The notes under the pieces are model-generated. The model made no database searches and was not told the DNA's origin. It saw nothing but the letters and a program-made list of their open reading frames with translations. This document shows positions 55,001-63,768 of a stretch of DNA of 64,000 nt, in pieces (within the stretch, counting starts at the first letter, position 1; each line of letters starts with the position of its first letter). Both the position numbers and the translations under genes were made by a program. Source of the DNA: Haemophilus sp. HMSC068C11 (GTDB lineage: Bacteria > Pseudomonadota > Gammaproteobacteria > Enterobacterales > Pasteurellaceae); contig NZ_KV820360.1 in the NCBI RefSeq assembly GCF_001815355.1, positions 341,627-405,626 on the forward strand. Reading direction: 5' to 3'.

Positions 55001-55164
55001 TGTCAAAAGATATTTACGATGTATCATGGGGTAAAAAATTACAAGGTAAAGATCCAAATCATTGTCTCGCAACTGGCTATTCCTGCCGTAGCCAAGTGAA
55101 GCGATATGAAAAAGCCATCTTGAAACACCCTGTTCAAGCATTGCTTGAAGTATTGAATAACTAG
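52087..55164 (+). CDS. ydiJ: FAD/Fe-S oxidoreductase YdiJ (probable D-2-hydroxyglutarate dehydrogenase)
   Basis: 1025 residues. The N-terminal FAD-binding type 4 domain (about 40-260, TPRGGGTGTNGQS; ELSTSNRATLGGMINTDASGQG) is followed by a vanillyl-oxidase type C-terminal domain (to about 545, GHVDAGVLHVRP, NRLNPGKIC). Then come an Fe-S part (CNGNGLCFNF...CPSM; CLACKACASQCPIKIDVP) and a CCG-type domain (GCCGMAGVFGHE). E. coli YdiJ has been reported to oxidise D-2-hydroxyglutarate. ATG 52087 has AGGTGAG seven bases upstream and aligns with E. coli YdiJ; GTG at 52075 is an in-frame alternative. Confidence 0.9.
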   Translation: MLPRLSNVPQLNNVVSDYLSELQKQHFEGDIASNYADRLSLATDNSVYQQLPQAILFPKSVADVVRITKLANKEKYLQLTFTPRGGGTGTNGQSINNNIIVDLSRHMTGILELNIEERWVRVQAGVVKDQLNQFLKPHGLFFAPELSTSNRATLGGMINTDASGQGSLQYGKTSDHVLALRSVLMNGEILDTSAVKSDDVLENYPLAENGKTLHQTIFQRCKEKRASIIQDLPQLNRFLTGYDLKSIFNKDESEFNLTQILTGSEGSLAFICEAKLNLLPIPKYRTLINVKYSSFDAALRNAPFMVKANALSVETVDSKVLNLAKQDIIWHSVKELLTEEEQNPILGLNIVEYAGNNQAKIDSQVTALCQQLDEKIAQGKDHIIGYQLCSDLPSIERIYAMRKKAVGLLGNAKGAAKPIPFVEDTCVPPEHLADYIAEFRALLDSHNLQYGMFGHVDAGVLHVRPALDLCDKEQVKLFKLISDEVAELTVKYGGLLWGEHGKGVRSHYGEKFFTPELWQELRYVKFLFDPNNRLNPGKICAPLNSDAELYSILSPMRADNDRQIPIQMRDEFKGAMNCNGNGLCFNFDEHSIMCPSMKVSKNRVFSPKGRAAMVREWLRLMANENVSPDQLDFHKTQVKLTALVERFRNSVQKWRGEYDFSHEVKAAMDTCLACKACASQCPIKIDVPNFRAKFFHFYHSRYLRPAKDHLVANLEVAAPYMAKQPALFNYFTKLKVTQSLVEKTLGMTDLPLLSEPNLQQQLVEIGYQGKKLEELEGLSATEKANMLFIVQDPYTSYYDAKVVRDFVALTQKLGFDPILLPFKPNGKAMHIKGFLARFSKTAKTQAEFLNRVAKLNVPLVGVDPAIVLSYRDEYKEALGDSRGDFHVLTAHEWLTNQLESNALQSAVKNIAKSDRTFEWHLFPHCTESTFMPNSTKEWQHIFAQFGQTLTVEKVGCCGMAGVFGHEVQNQTMSKDIYDVSWGKKLQGKDPNHCLATGYSCRSQVKRYEKAILKHPVQALLEVLNN

Positions 55165-55202
55165 AATAGATTTTCTACTTACCACAATATCGCAGAAAAT
55201 AA

Positions 55203-55233
55203 AAAGCGGTCAGACTTTAAATCTGACCGCTTT
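55203..55233. terminator. Bidirectional terminator between ydiJ and valS
   Basis: AAAGCGGTCAGA (55203-55214) and TCTGACCGCTTT (55222-55233) form a perfect 12-bp stem between convergent genes. It resembles an uptake-signal pair but lacks the TG of AAGTGCGGT. Confidence 0.88.
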
Positions 55234-55246
55234 CTTTATTTAAAAA

Positions 55247-58111
55247 CTACAACGCTTCAATCGCTTTATACTGCTCTTGGATTTTTTCTAATCCAGATTG
55301 GTATTCTGCTTGTTTTTCACGTTCTTTCGCAATCACCGCTTCAGGCGCTTTAGCCACGAAAGCTTCGTTGCTAAGTTTGTTTTCGATACGTTTAACTTCA
55401 TTTTGATATTTTTCAATCTCTTTGGTTAAACGGGCAAGCTCTGCTTCTTTATTGATAAAGCCGGCCATTGGCACAAGTAATTCAGCATTGCCAACGAGTT
55501 TCGCTACCGCAAGCGGTGCGGTTTCGTTTGTCGCTAACACTTGAACGTTATCTAATTTCGCCATGGCTTTTAAAAGAGCGGTCTGCTTTTCGAGAATTTT
55601 TGCATTTTCTGCACTTAAATTACGGAATAACAGATCTAAACCTTTGCTTGGTGCGATGTTGCTTTCTGCACGGATGTTACGTACCGCAACGATCACTTCT
55701 TTTAACCACTCAATTTCAGCTTCTGCTTCTGGATCAAAGCCGTTCTCTTCCACTTGTGGGAAAGGTTGTAACATAATGCTATCAGCCGTAATGCCCACAA
55801 ATCCTTTCACTTTTTGCCAAATTTCTTCGGTAATAAATGGAATGAGCGGGTGTGCTAAACGTAATAATTTTTCTAACACATGAACCAAGGTTTGGCTTGC
55901 CGCACGGATTTGTGCTGCATTACCGTTTGCAAATACTGGTTTAGTTAATTCTAAATACCAGTCGCAGAATTGGTTCCAAGTAAACTCATAAATCGCATTG
56001 GCACAAAGGTCAAAACGATATTGGCTTAATGAGTTACGGAAAGTTTCCACTGTGCGGTTGAATTCTGATTGAATCCAACGATCCGCTAATGAGAATTCGA
56101 TCTCGCCTTCGCTTAAATCTAATTTTTCATTCGTAAGAACGAAACGGCTTGCATTCCATAATTTGTTACAGAAATTACGGTAGCCCTCTAAACGTTTCAT
56201 ATCCCAGTTGATATCACGGCCGTTTGAAGCCAATGCTGCTAATGTGAAACGCAATGCGTCTGTACCGTGAGCCGGAATACCTTCAGCAAATTCTTTGCGC
56301 GTTGCTTTAGCAATTTTCTCTGCCAATTGCGGCTGCATCATGTTGCCGGTACGTTTTTCAAGCAAATCTTCAAGGCTGATACCGTCGATCATGTCGATTG
56401 GATCGAGCACGTTACCTTTCGATTTCGACATTTTTTGTCCGTTTTCATCACGGATTAAGCCCGTTACGTACACGGTTTTGAATGGCACTTGTGGTTTGCC
56501 GTTTTCATCTTTTACGAAGTGCATCGTAAACATAATCATACGCGCAACCCAGAAGAAGATGATGTCGAAGCCGGTAATCAACACATCCGTTGGGTGGAAC
56601 ATTTTGAGCTCTTTGGTTTGCTCTGGCCAACCTAAAGTTGAGAATGTCCATAAGCCTGATGAGAACCACGTGTCTAACACGTCTTCATCTTGCTTGAGTT
56701 CAACCGCAGAATCTAAGTTATATTTTGACCGCACTTCTTCTTCGTTGCGTGCAACATACACGTTGCCTTCCGCGTCATACCACGCCGGAATACGGTGTCC
56801 CCACCAAAGTTGGCGAGAGATACACCAATCTTGAATATCACGCATCCAAGAGAAGTAAAGGTTTTCGTATTGTTTCGGCACGAATTGGATTTCGCCATCT
56901 TCCACCGCTTTAATCGCCACATCAGCAAGCGGTTTCACGCTCACATACCATTGGTCGGTTAACATCGGCTCAATCGGCACACCACCGCGGTCGCCATAAG
57001 GCACTTTCAAATCATGTGGTTTAATTTCATCTAATAAACCAAGCGCTTCAAAATCTGCCACGATTTTCTTACGTGCAGCGAAACGCTCTAAACCACGGTA
57101 ATCAGCTGGAATAGTTGCTTCATAGCCAGCAAGTGGTTTGCCGTCTGTGCCGATAATTTCCGCTTCATCACGAATATCCGCATTTAAAGTTAACACGTTA
57201 ACCATAGGTAAGCTGTGACGTTTACCCACTTCGTAGTCGTTAAAGTCGTGCGCAGGGGTGATTTTCACCACACCGGTACCAAATTCACGATCCACGTATT
57301 CATCCGCAATAATCGGAATTTCACGGTTTGCCAATGGCAGAACCACTGTTTTACCGATTAAAGATTGGTAACGCTCATCTTCAGGATGCACTGCAACCGC
57401 CGTATCGCCCAACATGGTTTCTGGACGTGTAGTTGCCACCACTAAATAATCTTTACCATCTGCCGTTTTCGCACCGTTGGCTAACGGATAACGGAAATGC
57501 CAAAGCGAACCTTTGCTCTCTTTGTTTTCCACTTCTAAATCGGAAATCGCGGTGTGAAGTTTTGGATCCCAGTTTACTAAGCGTTTGCCACGGTAAATCA
57601 AACCTTCTTCGTGCAAACGAACAAACACTTCTTTTACCGCATTGGATAAACCATCGTCCATCGTGAAGCGCTCACGTTCCCAGTCGATAGAGTTTCCTAA
57701 ACGGCGCATTTGTTGGCTAATTGTGCCGCCTGAATAGGCTTTCCAATCCCAAATTTTGTTGATGAATGCTTCACGACCATAATCGTGGCGAGTTTTGCCT
57801 TCTTCAGCCGCAATTTTGCGCTCCACCACCATCTGAGTTGCGATACCCGCGTGGTCTGTCCCCGCTTGCCATAAGGTGTTATGCCCTTCCATACGGTTAA
57901 AACGGATTAAAGTATCCATTAAAGTTTGTTGGAAAGCGTGCCCCATGTGTAGGGAGCCTGTTACGTTCGGCGGTGGAATCGCAATGCAATAGCTTGGCGC
58001 ATTTTCATTTTCAGACGGTTTAAAATAACCACTCTCTTCCCAATGTTGATAAAGGGCTTGTTCTACCGCAGACGGATTAAAACGGTCTGCCATTTCGAAT
58101 TTTTGTGTCAT
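55247..58111 (-). CDS. valS: Valyl-tRNA synthetase
   Basis: 954 residues, class I. The HIGH motif appears as [15 protein letters not shown] (about 48-62) and KMSKS in [14 protein letters not shown] (about 560). The large editing domain lies between ([17 protein letters not shown]), and a C-terminal coiled coil (about 885-954) is present. It charges tRNA-Val and hydrolyses mischarged Thr. In E. coli, holC precedes valS; here three other genes lie between them. Confidence 0.98.
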   Translation of the reverse strand: MTQKFEMADRFNPSAVEQALYQHWEESGYFKPSENENAPSYCIAIPPPNVTGSLHMGHAFQQTLMDTLIRFNRMEGHNTLWQAGTDHAGIATQMVVERKIAAEEGKTRHDYGREAFINKIWDWKAYSGGTISQQMRRLGNSIDWERERFTMDDGLSNAVKEVFVRLHEEGLIYRGKRLVNWDPKLHTAISDLEVENKESKGSLWHFRYPLANGAKTADGKDYLVVATTRPETMLGDTAVAVHPEDERYQSLIGKTVVLPLANREIPIIADEYVDREFGTGVVKITPAHDFNDYEVGKRHSLPMVNVLTLNADIRDEAEIIGTDGKPLAGYEATIPADYRGLERFAARKKIVADFEALGLLDEIKPHDLKVPYGDRGGVPIEPMLTDQWYVSVKPLADVAIKAVEDGEIQFVPKQYENLYFSWMRDIQDWCISRQLWWGHRIPAWYDAEGNVYVARNEEEVRSKYNLDSAVELKQDEDVLDTWFSSGLWTFSTLGWPEQTKELKMFHPTDVLITGFDIIFFWVARMIMFTMHFVKDENGKPQVPFKTVYVTGLIRDENGQKMSKSKGNVLDPIDMIDGISLEDLLEKRTGNMMQPQLAEKIAKATRKEFAEGIPAHGTDALRFTLAALASNGRDINWDMKRLEGYRNFCNKLWNASRFVLTNEKLDLSEGEIEFSLADRWIQSEFNRTVETFRNSLSQYRFDLCANAIYEFTWNQFCDWYLELTKPVFANGNAAQIRAASQTLVHVLEKLLRLAHPLIPFITEEIWQKVKGFVGITADSIMLQPFPQVEENGFDPEAEAEIEWLKEVIVAVRNIRAESNIAPSKGLDLLFRNLSAENAKILEKQTALLKAMAKLDNVQVLATNETAPLAVAKLVGNAELLVPMAGFINKEAELARLTKEIEKYQNEVKRIENKLSNEAFVAKAPEAVIAKEREKQAEYQSGLEKIQEQYKAIEAL

Positions 58112-58133
58112 TTATATTTTCTCTAATTAATGA

Positions 58134-58604
58134 TTATTTAGATAATTGTAGTTGTACTTTTAAAAGGCTTTCTCTAGCTGCCTGCAATTCAAAATCTTTT
58201 TTGTGTTGACATTCTTGATCGTAACAATGTCTAGCTTTTATATTACTAATCTCATTTTTCCAATAATTAACTTGATTACTTAAATTCTCTATTCCCTGTA
58301 AGTTTTTTATTGAGGTTACAATCCAATCGACATTACTTTTTGACAGATGTTGGTACTTATTGAACTCTTCTTTAGTAATTAAGTTATGATACTCGTTTCC
58401 CCAAAAAACATTACTAGTCTCAACTGTTTTTTGGAGTTCTGTAACTCTTTTTTCTAATGCTTGAATTGGGGTAATAACCTCTATTCCTAATTTGCTACGT
58501 ATATTATCAACTAAATTTTTAGGAACTATAAAACCTAAATAAGTGCAAAGCAAAAATGATAGAATAAGAAAATTAATCCAAGACAACCATGATGGCTTAT
58601 TCAT
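58134..58604 (-). CDS. Hypothetical single-pass membrane protein with coiled coil
   Basis: 156 residues; I recognise no family. One membrane segment lies near the N-terminus ([20 protein letters not shown], about 9-28). The rest is polar and mostly helical, with a likely coiled coil ([19 protein letters not shown], about 46-65). A C-x4-C pair ([11 protein letters not shown], about 127-137) sits near the C-terminus. The ATG overlaps the yqfB stop in ATGA and has AAGGAAA upstream, so it is co-translated with yqfB. The gene looks more AT-rich than its neighbours, which hints at recent acquisition. Confidence 0.7.
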   Translation of the reverse strand: MNKPSWLSWINFLILSFLLCTYLGFIVPKNLVDNIRSKLGIEVITPIQALEKRVTELQKTVETSNVFWGNEYHNLITKEEFNKYQHLSKSNVDWIVTSIKNLQGIENLSNQVNYWKNEISNIKARHCYDQECQHKKDFELQAARESLLKVQLQLSK

Positions 58605-58918
58605 AACATTTCCTTCAATAATTTAAATTCAATTAAATAAAACCCTGCCTCACTCGGATAAATCCCCCGAATCACCTCTTTCAATTCTTCCAATCCCATA
58701 TTTTCCTGCTTGGCATGCTGTTCAGTCAGTTCATCAAGGGTAATCGGCGACACGCTTAACACTTCAATCGTGCAGAAATATTGATTATCTTCAAAGCGCC
58801 CTACACGCAAAATATCGCCCGTTTTAAAATGGCTTTCGGATTTATCTCGAATGGTGATGGTTTTACGCCCGGCGAGAATATCGGCTTCGAAACGTTGATA
58901 AAAGGTAATATCGTTCAT
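58601..58918 (-). CDS. yqfB: N4-acetylcytidine amidohydrolase (ASCH domain)
   Basis: 105 residues, single ASCH domain. It closely matches E. coli Yqf[52 protein letters not shown]. YqfB hydrolyses N4-acetylcytidine; its catalytic Lys and Thr correspond to Lys19 and Thr22 here, with a Glu further on. An uptake signal precedes the gene. It overlaps the orphan membrane protein gene by four bases. Confidence 0.93.
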   Translation of the reverse strand: MNDITFYQRFEADILAGRKTITIRDKSESHFKTGDILRVGRFEDNQYFCTIEVLSVSPITLDELTEQHAKQENMGLEELKEVIRGIYPSEAGFYLIEFKLLKEML

Positions 58919-58994
58919 AAAGTGCGGTCACAAAAAATCTATTTTTTTATTTTGAGGGCGAATTAATCACGCCCTCATATTACTAAGGATGAGA

Positions 58995-59576
58995 TTATTC
59001 CTCAATCCCTCTTAATTCATCTTTAATACGTTGAATTTCTAAGAATAAACGGCGTTCTTCTTGACGGCAGAAACTATCACCACTTAAGTTTTTCGCATCA
59101 GCAGAACAACGAACTTCTTCGTATTGTTTTTCTAACACATTTAATACAGCTCTTTGCTGTTTACGTTCTGCACTTTCTTTTGGTGCTTTTTCAGTCACTA
59201 CCACGCGTGGTTTCTGAGGGATTGTTGCTTGTTGAGCGACAACCGTCTCTTTTTTCTCAGATACTTTTTCTGCCAAATCATCCGCTTTCGCCTCATTTTT
59301 AACTTCGGCTTTCACTGCGTCAGATTTTACTTCTGCAGTTTTAACATCAGCTTTAGCTTCTGTACTTTCTGTTTTTTCAGCAGTTTTTTCTGTGGATTTA
59401 GTTTCAGCCACTAATTCTTTTGATTTTTCAACCGCACTTTCTGCTTTTTCTGTTGGTGCAGGTACTCTTACTGCTTTCTCAACTTGGGTTGATGTATTTT
59501 CTTTATTGTCACAAGCAGATAATAAGGTGCTTGCGCCAAGAATAAGGCTTAAAGCCACTTTAGCGTTTAAATTCAT
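58995..59576 (-). CDS. Lipoprotein with Lys/Glu/Thr/Ala-rich low-complexity region
   Basis: 193 residues; no family recognised. Signal with lipobox LLSAC (Cys22) followed by Asp-Asn, and Asp after Cys is an inner-membrane retention signal in E. coli. Residues about 35-115 are a low-complexity stretch of Lys, Glu, Thr and Ala units (TEKTAEKTESTEAKAD...). The C-terminal 60 residues look folded and helical, with cysteines in VRCSADA and SFCRQEERR. It might span the periplasm as a rod-like spacer; this is inference. It lies between holC and yqfB. Confidence 0.8.
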   Translation of the reverse strand: MNLNAKVALSLILGASTLLSACDNKENTSTQVEKAVRVPAPTEKAESAVEKSKELVAETKSTEKTAEKTESTEAKADVKTAEVKSDAVKAEVKNEAKADDLAEKVSEKKETVVAQQATIPQKPRVVVTEKAPKESAERKQQRAVLNVLEKQYEEVRCSADAKNLSGDSFCRQEERRLFLEIQRIKDELRGIEE

Positions 59577-59607
59577 GTTAATTTCCTAGGTTTTAAAGTT
59601 AAAAATA

Positions 59608-60039
59608 TTAAGTGTTTTCAGTAGAAAGCGTCCAACCTTGCGAGCGAAGGACTTTATAACGTTCACGCGCTTGGGCTTTTTGCGTTTCTTCTACCGGTAC
59701 AAAATCAATTAATTGTGTAAAGCTGTGGCTAAAATCTGGCACTTCCATTTGTAAATTGATCAGCAAATCTCGACGTTGAGCATTGCGTTTGCCTTTCCAA
59801 CTAATCTCAATTGGCGGCGCATATTGTGTTGCTTCGCCTGAAAGATTATGAGGAACAAACTCATTCGGATCCCGTTGCCATAATGCTTCATCAATTAAAA
59901 ATGCTTGCTCTTCTGTTTCGCATGCGATTAAAACTCGCTTGCCTAAACGCCACGCTTGAGCGGCAAGATCACAGGCAAGTTGCTCAACGGTTATCTTCTT
60001 TTCTGGATTTAAGAGATAAAATTGTGCGTTTTTTGCCAT
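59608..60039 (-). CDS. holC: DNA polymerase III chi subunit
   Basis: 143 residues. Chi bridges the clamp loader (through psi) and SSB. HolC-like segments are AQFYLL, ACDLAAQAWRLGKRVLIACETEEQAFLIDEALWQRDPNEFVPHNL and LLINLQMEVPDF. It is divergent from fumC. Confidence 0.93.
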   Translation of the reverse strand: MAKNAQFYLLNPEKKITVEQLACDLAAQAWRLGKRVLIACETEEQAFLIDEALWQRDPNEFVPHNLSGEATQYAPPIEISWKGKRNAQRRDLLINLQMEVPDFSHSFTQLIDFVPVEETQKAQARERYKVLRSQGWTLSTENT

Positions 60040-60165
60040 GATTGCGACTTCTCCATTTATCGTTTTGTAAACTGGCGGATTCTATCAAAAAAGCACTAAA
60101 AAATAAATCATCAACAAGGTGATTAACGTAAATAGAAAAAACACGGAAATTTTTTACCGCACTTT

Positions 60166-60181
60166 TATGATCTACATCACA
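60166..60181. promoter_or_regulatory. CRP site upstream of fumC
   Basis: TATGA-TCTACA-TCACA matches the canonical CRP half-sites TGTGA-N6-TCACA at nine of ten positions and lies in an A/T-rich flank. It is about 105 bases before the fumC start and about 130 from holC, so fumC is the likelier target. Confidence 0.6.
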
Positions 60182-60277
60182 AAAGTAACTTTTAACCTTT
60201 ATGTTACATTCCATTCATAACTCGTAGGTGTTAGAATTTCGAAGATTTATTTTTATTTTCGATGATAGGAGTATCAC

Positions 60278-61672
60278 ATGGCATTTCGTATTGAAAAAGA
60301 CACTATGGGCGAAGTTCAAGTTCCTGCAGATAAATACTGGGCAGCACAAACCGAACGTTCTCGCAACAACTTCAAAATTGGTCCGGCTGCCTCTATGCCG
60401 CACGAAATTATTGAAGCGTTTGGTTATTTGAAAAAAGCCGCGGCTTTCGCAAACTGTGATTTAGGTGTATTACCTGCAGAGAAACGTGATTTAATCGCAA
60501 CCGCCTGTGATGAAATCCTGGCAGGGAAATTAGACGACCAATTCCCATTAGTCATTTGGCAAACTGGTTCAGGTACACAATCAAACATGAACGTGAACGA
60601 AGTGGTAGCAAACCGTGCTCACGTTTTACATGGCGGTAAATTAGGTGAAAAATCATTCATCCATCCAAATGATGATGTGAACAAATCCCAATCTTCAAAC
60701 GATACCTTCCCAACTGCAATGCACATTGCGGCATACAAAAAAGTGGTTGAACACACTATTCCTTGTGTAGAACGCTTACAAAAAACGTTCGCACAAAAAT
60801 CAGCAGAATTTAAAGATGTGGTAAAAATTGGCCGTACTCACTTAATGGATGCCACCCCATTGACATTAGGTCAAGAGTTCTCTGCATACGCCGCACAATT
60901 AGATTTCGGTTTACGCGCACTAAGAAACACCCTTCCGCACTTAAGCCAATTAGCACTTGGTGGTACTGCAGTGGGTACTGGTTTGAACACACCAAAAGGC
61001 TATGATGTGAAAGTGGCGGATTACATCGCAAAATTCACTGGCTTACCATTTGTGACTGCAGAAAACAAATTTGAAGCGTTAGCCGCACACGATGCGATTG
61101 TGGAAACTCACGGTGCAATTAAACAATTAGCGATGAGCTTATTCAAAATTGCAAACGACATTCGTTTATTAGCATCAGGCCCTCGTTCTGGTATCGGTGA
61201 AATTTTAATTCCTGAAAATGAACCAGGTTCTTCAATCATGCCGGGTAAAGTGAACCCTACACAATGTGAAGCGTTAACCATGGTGTGTGCACAAGTATTC
61301 GGTAACGATACCACTATCGCATTTGTTGGCTCACAAGGTCATTTCCAATTAAACGTATTTAACCCTGTCATGGTAGCGAATTTCTTACAATCTGCACAAT
61401 TATTGGGTGATGCTTGCGTATCATTTGATGAACACTGCGCAACTGGTATTCAACCTAACTACCCTCGCATTAAACAACAATTGGAAAATTCATTGATGTT
61501 AGTAACCGCACTTAATACCCATATCGGTTACGAAAATGCAGCGAAAATTGCAAAAACTGCACACAAAAATGGTACAACCTTACGTGAAGAAGCGATTAAC
61601 TTAGGCTTAGTTTCAGCCGAGGATTTCGACAAATGGGTTCGTCCAGAAGATATGGTGGGTAGCTTAAAATAA
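60278..61672 (+). CDS. fumC: Fumarate hydratase class II
   Basis: 464 residues, cytoplasmic tetramer interconverting fumarate and L-malate without iron. Family motifs are [14 protein letters not shown] (about 98-111), [25 protein letters not shown], and the active-site SS loop [18 protein letters not shown] (about 316-333). A CRP-like site lies upstream and a strong terminator follows. Confidence 0.98.
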   Translation: MAFRIEKDTMGEVQVPADKYWAAQTERSRNNFKIGPAASMPHEIIEAFGYLKKAAAFANCDLGVLPAEKRDLIATACDEILAGKLDDQFPLVIWQTGSGTQSNMNVNEVVANRAHVLHGGKLGEKSFIHPNDDVNKSQSSNDTFPTAMHIAAYKKVVEHTIPCVERLQKTFAQKSAEFKDVVKIGRTHLMDATPLTLGQEFSAYAAQLDFGLRALRNTLPHLSQLALGGTAVGTGLNTPKGYDVKVADYIAKFTGLPFVTAENKFEALAAHDAIVETHGAIKQLAMSLFKIANDIRLLASGPRSGIGEILIPENEPGSSIMPGKVNPTQCEALTMVCAQVFGNDTTIAFVGSQGHFQLNVFNPVMVANFLQSAQLLGDACVSFDEHCATGIQPNYPRIKQQLENSLMLVTALNTHIGYENAAKIAKTAHKNGTTLREEAINLGLVSAEDFDKWVRPEDMVGSLK

Positions 61673-61695
61673 ACTCACCCAAATAATTTGGTGTC

Positions 61696-61719
61696 AAAGG
61701 CAGGTATTCCTGCCTTTTT
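61696..61719 (+). terminator. Terminator of fumC
   Basis: AAAGGCAGG and CCTGCCTTT form a perfect 9-bp stem with loop TATT, followed by further T. Confidence 0.92.
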
Positions 61720-61748
61720 ATTTGTGTTTTTTTAAAGGGCTTTTTTGT

Positions 61749-61754
61749 TATAAT
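61749..61754 (+). promoter_or_regulatory. -10 box of the chalcone-isomerase-like gene
   Basis: TATAAT with a TG two bases before it (TTGTTATAAT) lies 18 bases before the first plausible ATG. The transcript leader would be only about 12 bases, with no clear Shine-Dalgarno. Confidence 0.5.
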
Positions 61755-61772
61755 CACGGCAATATTTTTGAC

Positions 61773-62387
61773 ATGAAAAAAACTATGAAACTGAAATTTA
61801 TTATTGCTGCCATTTCAGCCTTATTTTCCACCGCACTTTTTGCCCAATGGCAACCAGTCGGCAATGCTGAATACACATGGGGGCCATTCCATGTTTATAC
61901 TGTCGGCTTGTATTCTGAAACGGGTTCCTATGAAAAAAATGAACGTCCGTTAATGTTTTCGATTAAATACGAAAAACCAGTTGAAGGGAAAAATTTTGCG
62001 ATTGCATTAACCAAAGAAATGGAATCACAAAATTTAAGTAAAGATGACACCACGGCATGGCTCAAAAAAATGCAGGAAATCTTCCCTGATTTTTCACCAA
62101 ACGATATCTTAAATTTTGTTGCCTTAGCGGATAAAGGCTACTTTGTATTAAATGACACGGTGTTAGATCACGAATTCGATCAAAAATTTACACAAGCGTT
62201 TATTGATGTATGGCTTTCAGATAAAAGTAGTTTTATCAAATTACAACCGCAATTATTAGGTAAAGAAAAACCGGCTCACGATAGCAAAGAATTTCAACAT
62301 CAACCAGCAAGCGAGCCTTTTGATGAAGAAAATACGATGCCGGAATTACCACCGAGTTACGATTTTAAACAAGACACAAAAGGGTAA
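61773..62387 (+). CDS. Secreted chalcone-isomerase-like (Chalcone_3-type) protein
   Basis: 204 residues from ATG 61773 (or 200 from 61785). A signal peptide ends near FSTALFAQ. Residues around 33-60 (YTWGPFHVYTVGLYSETGSY) and MFSIKYEKPVEGKNFAIALTKEM match the pattern of bacterial chalcone-isomerase-like proteins, whose enzymatic role is doubtful. The C-terminus is polar and Pro/Glu-rich. No Shine-Dalgarno is obvious for either ATG. Family call by pattern only. Confidence 0.65.
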   Translation: MKKTMKLKFIIAAISALFSTALFAQWQPVGNAEYTWGPFHVYTVGLYSETGSYEKNERPLMFSIKYEKPVEGKNFAIALTKEMESQNLSKDDTTAWLKKMQEIFPDFSPNDILNFVALADKGYFVLNDTVLDHEFDQKFTQAFIDVWLSDKSSFIKLQPQLLGKEKPAHDSKEFQHQPASEPFDEENTMPELPPSYDFKQDTKG

Positions 62388-62392
62388 ACAAC

Positions 62393-62420
62393 AAGGGCGA
62401 ACATGATATAGTTCGCCCTT
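62393..62420. terminator. Bidirectional terminator between the chalcone-like gene and rimK
   Basis: AAGGGCGAAC and GTTCGCCCTT form a perfect 10-bp stem with loop ATGATATA between convergent genes. Confidence 0.9.
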
Positions 62421-62425
62421 TTCTT

Positions 62426-63325
62426 TTATTGTTTCACTTGCTGTTCTAAAAACAAGATCATCTGCAATGCAATATCAATGCCACTGGTCTTCTCAATCAT
62501 TTCTAAACCAGGACTAGCATTCACTTCAAGTACCAATAATCCTTCTTTTGAACGAATCAAATCAACACCGGCCACCGCAAGCCCTAAGGTTTTAGTTGCA
62601 CGAATGGCGATGGATTTTTCCTCTTCAGTGAGTTTAATTTTTTCTGCTGCGCCACCACGGTGAAAATTTGCACGAAACTCGCCATCTTGTCCAATACGCT
62701 GCATTGTAGCGACGACTTTATCACCGATCACAAAACAGCGAATATCTGTCCCTTTTGCCTCTTCTACAAAATCTTGCAATAAAACAGGCACATTCGCATC
62801 TTTTAACGTTTCTAAAATACTGACCGCACTTTGTGGACGTTCAGCCAAGATCACGCCAATACCCTGTGATCCTTTTAAGGTTTTAATAATCATTGGAGCG
62901 GTTGTTTGCTTAATAGCTTGTTTCGGCTCAACTTCACAACCGGATAAGACTGAACTCGGTACTGCAATACCTTGCTCCAATAACATCTGCAAACTACGCC
63001 ATTTATCGCGTGCGGCTAAAAATGCCTGTTCTTTATTGACGCAATAGATACCTTTTCCTTGGAAATGACGCAATACGGCACAGCCCATTTGGGTACTTGT
63101 CGTCCCAAAACGTGGTAACACTGCATCATAATTGGGCAATAAATAAGGCTCACTGTCTGCATTTTGTTGATAATACAAAGCAAAGTGCGGTTGATTTTTG
63201 TCGAGTTTTAAAATGCAACGATTAGGATCCAAAATATCCATTTGATGCCCGCAACTTTCTGCTGCTTCTTTTAAACGCTGGCAGCTATAAAGGCGAGGCT
63301 CGCGGCAAAGCATCAATAATTTCAT
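62426..63325 (-). CDS. rimK: Ribosomal protein S6--L-glutamate ligase
   Basis: 299 residues, ATP-grasp. RimK adds glutamates to the C-terminus of ribosomal protein S6. ATP-binding segments are [18 protein letters not shown] (about 145-162) and [29 protein letters not shown]. Metal-binding [17 protein letters not shown] is at about 268-284. In E. coli, rimK lies near grxA; here the two are divergent neighbours. Confidence 0.95.
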   Translation of the reverse strand: MKLLMLCREPRLYSCQRLKEAAESCGHQMDILDPNRCILKLDKNQPHFALYYQQNADSEPYLLPNYDAVLPRFGTTSTQMGCAVLRHFQGKGIYCVNKEQAFLAARDKWRSLQMLLEQGIAVPSSVLSGCEVEPKQAIKQTTAPMIIKTLKGSQGIGVILAERPQSAVSILETLKDANVPVLLQDFVEEAKGTDIRCFVIGDKVVATMQRIGQDGEFRANFHRGGAAEKIKLTEEEKSIAIRATKTLGLAVAGVDLIRSKEGLLVLEVNASPGLEMIEKTSGIDIALQMILFLEQQVKQ

Positions 63326-63455
63326 TCAGTTATATCCTTAGGGGAAGATGAGTTGATATATTACACCAATCACAATAATCCTGAAAAATGATTTCTGCTT
63401 TTGTGGAAATAGAGTAAAATCACTAGGAATTTTGTTTAAATAAAAGGAAAATTTT

Positions 63456-63719
63456 ATGTTCGTAGTTATTTTTGGTCGTCCAGGCTGCCCTTATTGTGTA
63501 CGTGCAAAAAACCTTGCTGAAAAATTAAAAGGTGAAGTAGCGGATTTCGATTATCGCTATGTAGATATTATCGCTGAAGGCATTTCTAAAGCAGATTTAT
63601 CAAAATCTGTCGGTAAAGAAGTGGAAACTGTGCCACAAATCTTTATCGATGAAAGACCAATCGGCGGTTGCACCGATTTCGAAGCATTAATGAAAGAACA
63701 ATTTAACGTTGTTGCTTAA
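63456..63719 (+). CDS. grxA: Glutaredoxin 1
   Basis: 87 residues. The dithiol active site CPYC has Cys11 and Cys14. TVPQIFIDERPIGGCTDFEAL contains the cis-proline and glutathione-binding loop. It reduces ribonucleotide reductase and other disulfides using glutathione. Shine-Dalgarno AAGGAAA precedes the ATG. Confidence 0.96.
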   Translation: MFVVIFGRPGCPYCVRAKNLAEKLKGEVADFDYRYVDIIAEGISKADLSKSVGKEVETVPQIFIDERPIGGCTDFEALMKEQFNVVA

Positions 63720-63735
63720 TTTTTGCTAAAAACAT

Positions 63736-63765
63736 AAAAGTGCGGTTAATTTTAACCGCACTTTT
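63736..63765. terminator. Bidirectional terminator from inverted uptake signals
   Basis: AAAAGTGCGGTTAA and TTAACCGCACTTTT form a perfect 14-bp stem with a 2-base loop between convergent grxA and the beta-galactosidase gene. Confidence 0.9.
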
Positions 63766-63768
63766 TTA

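Noticed and set aside
55468-56834. Several long plus-strand frames opposite valS
   Set aside because: valS has every expected motif on the minus strand; the opposite frames are composition shadows.
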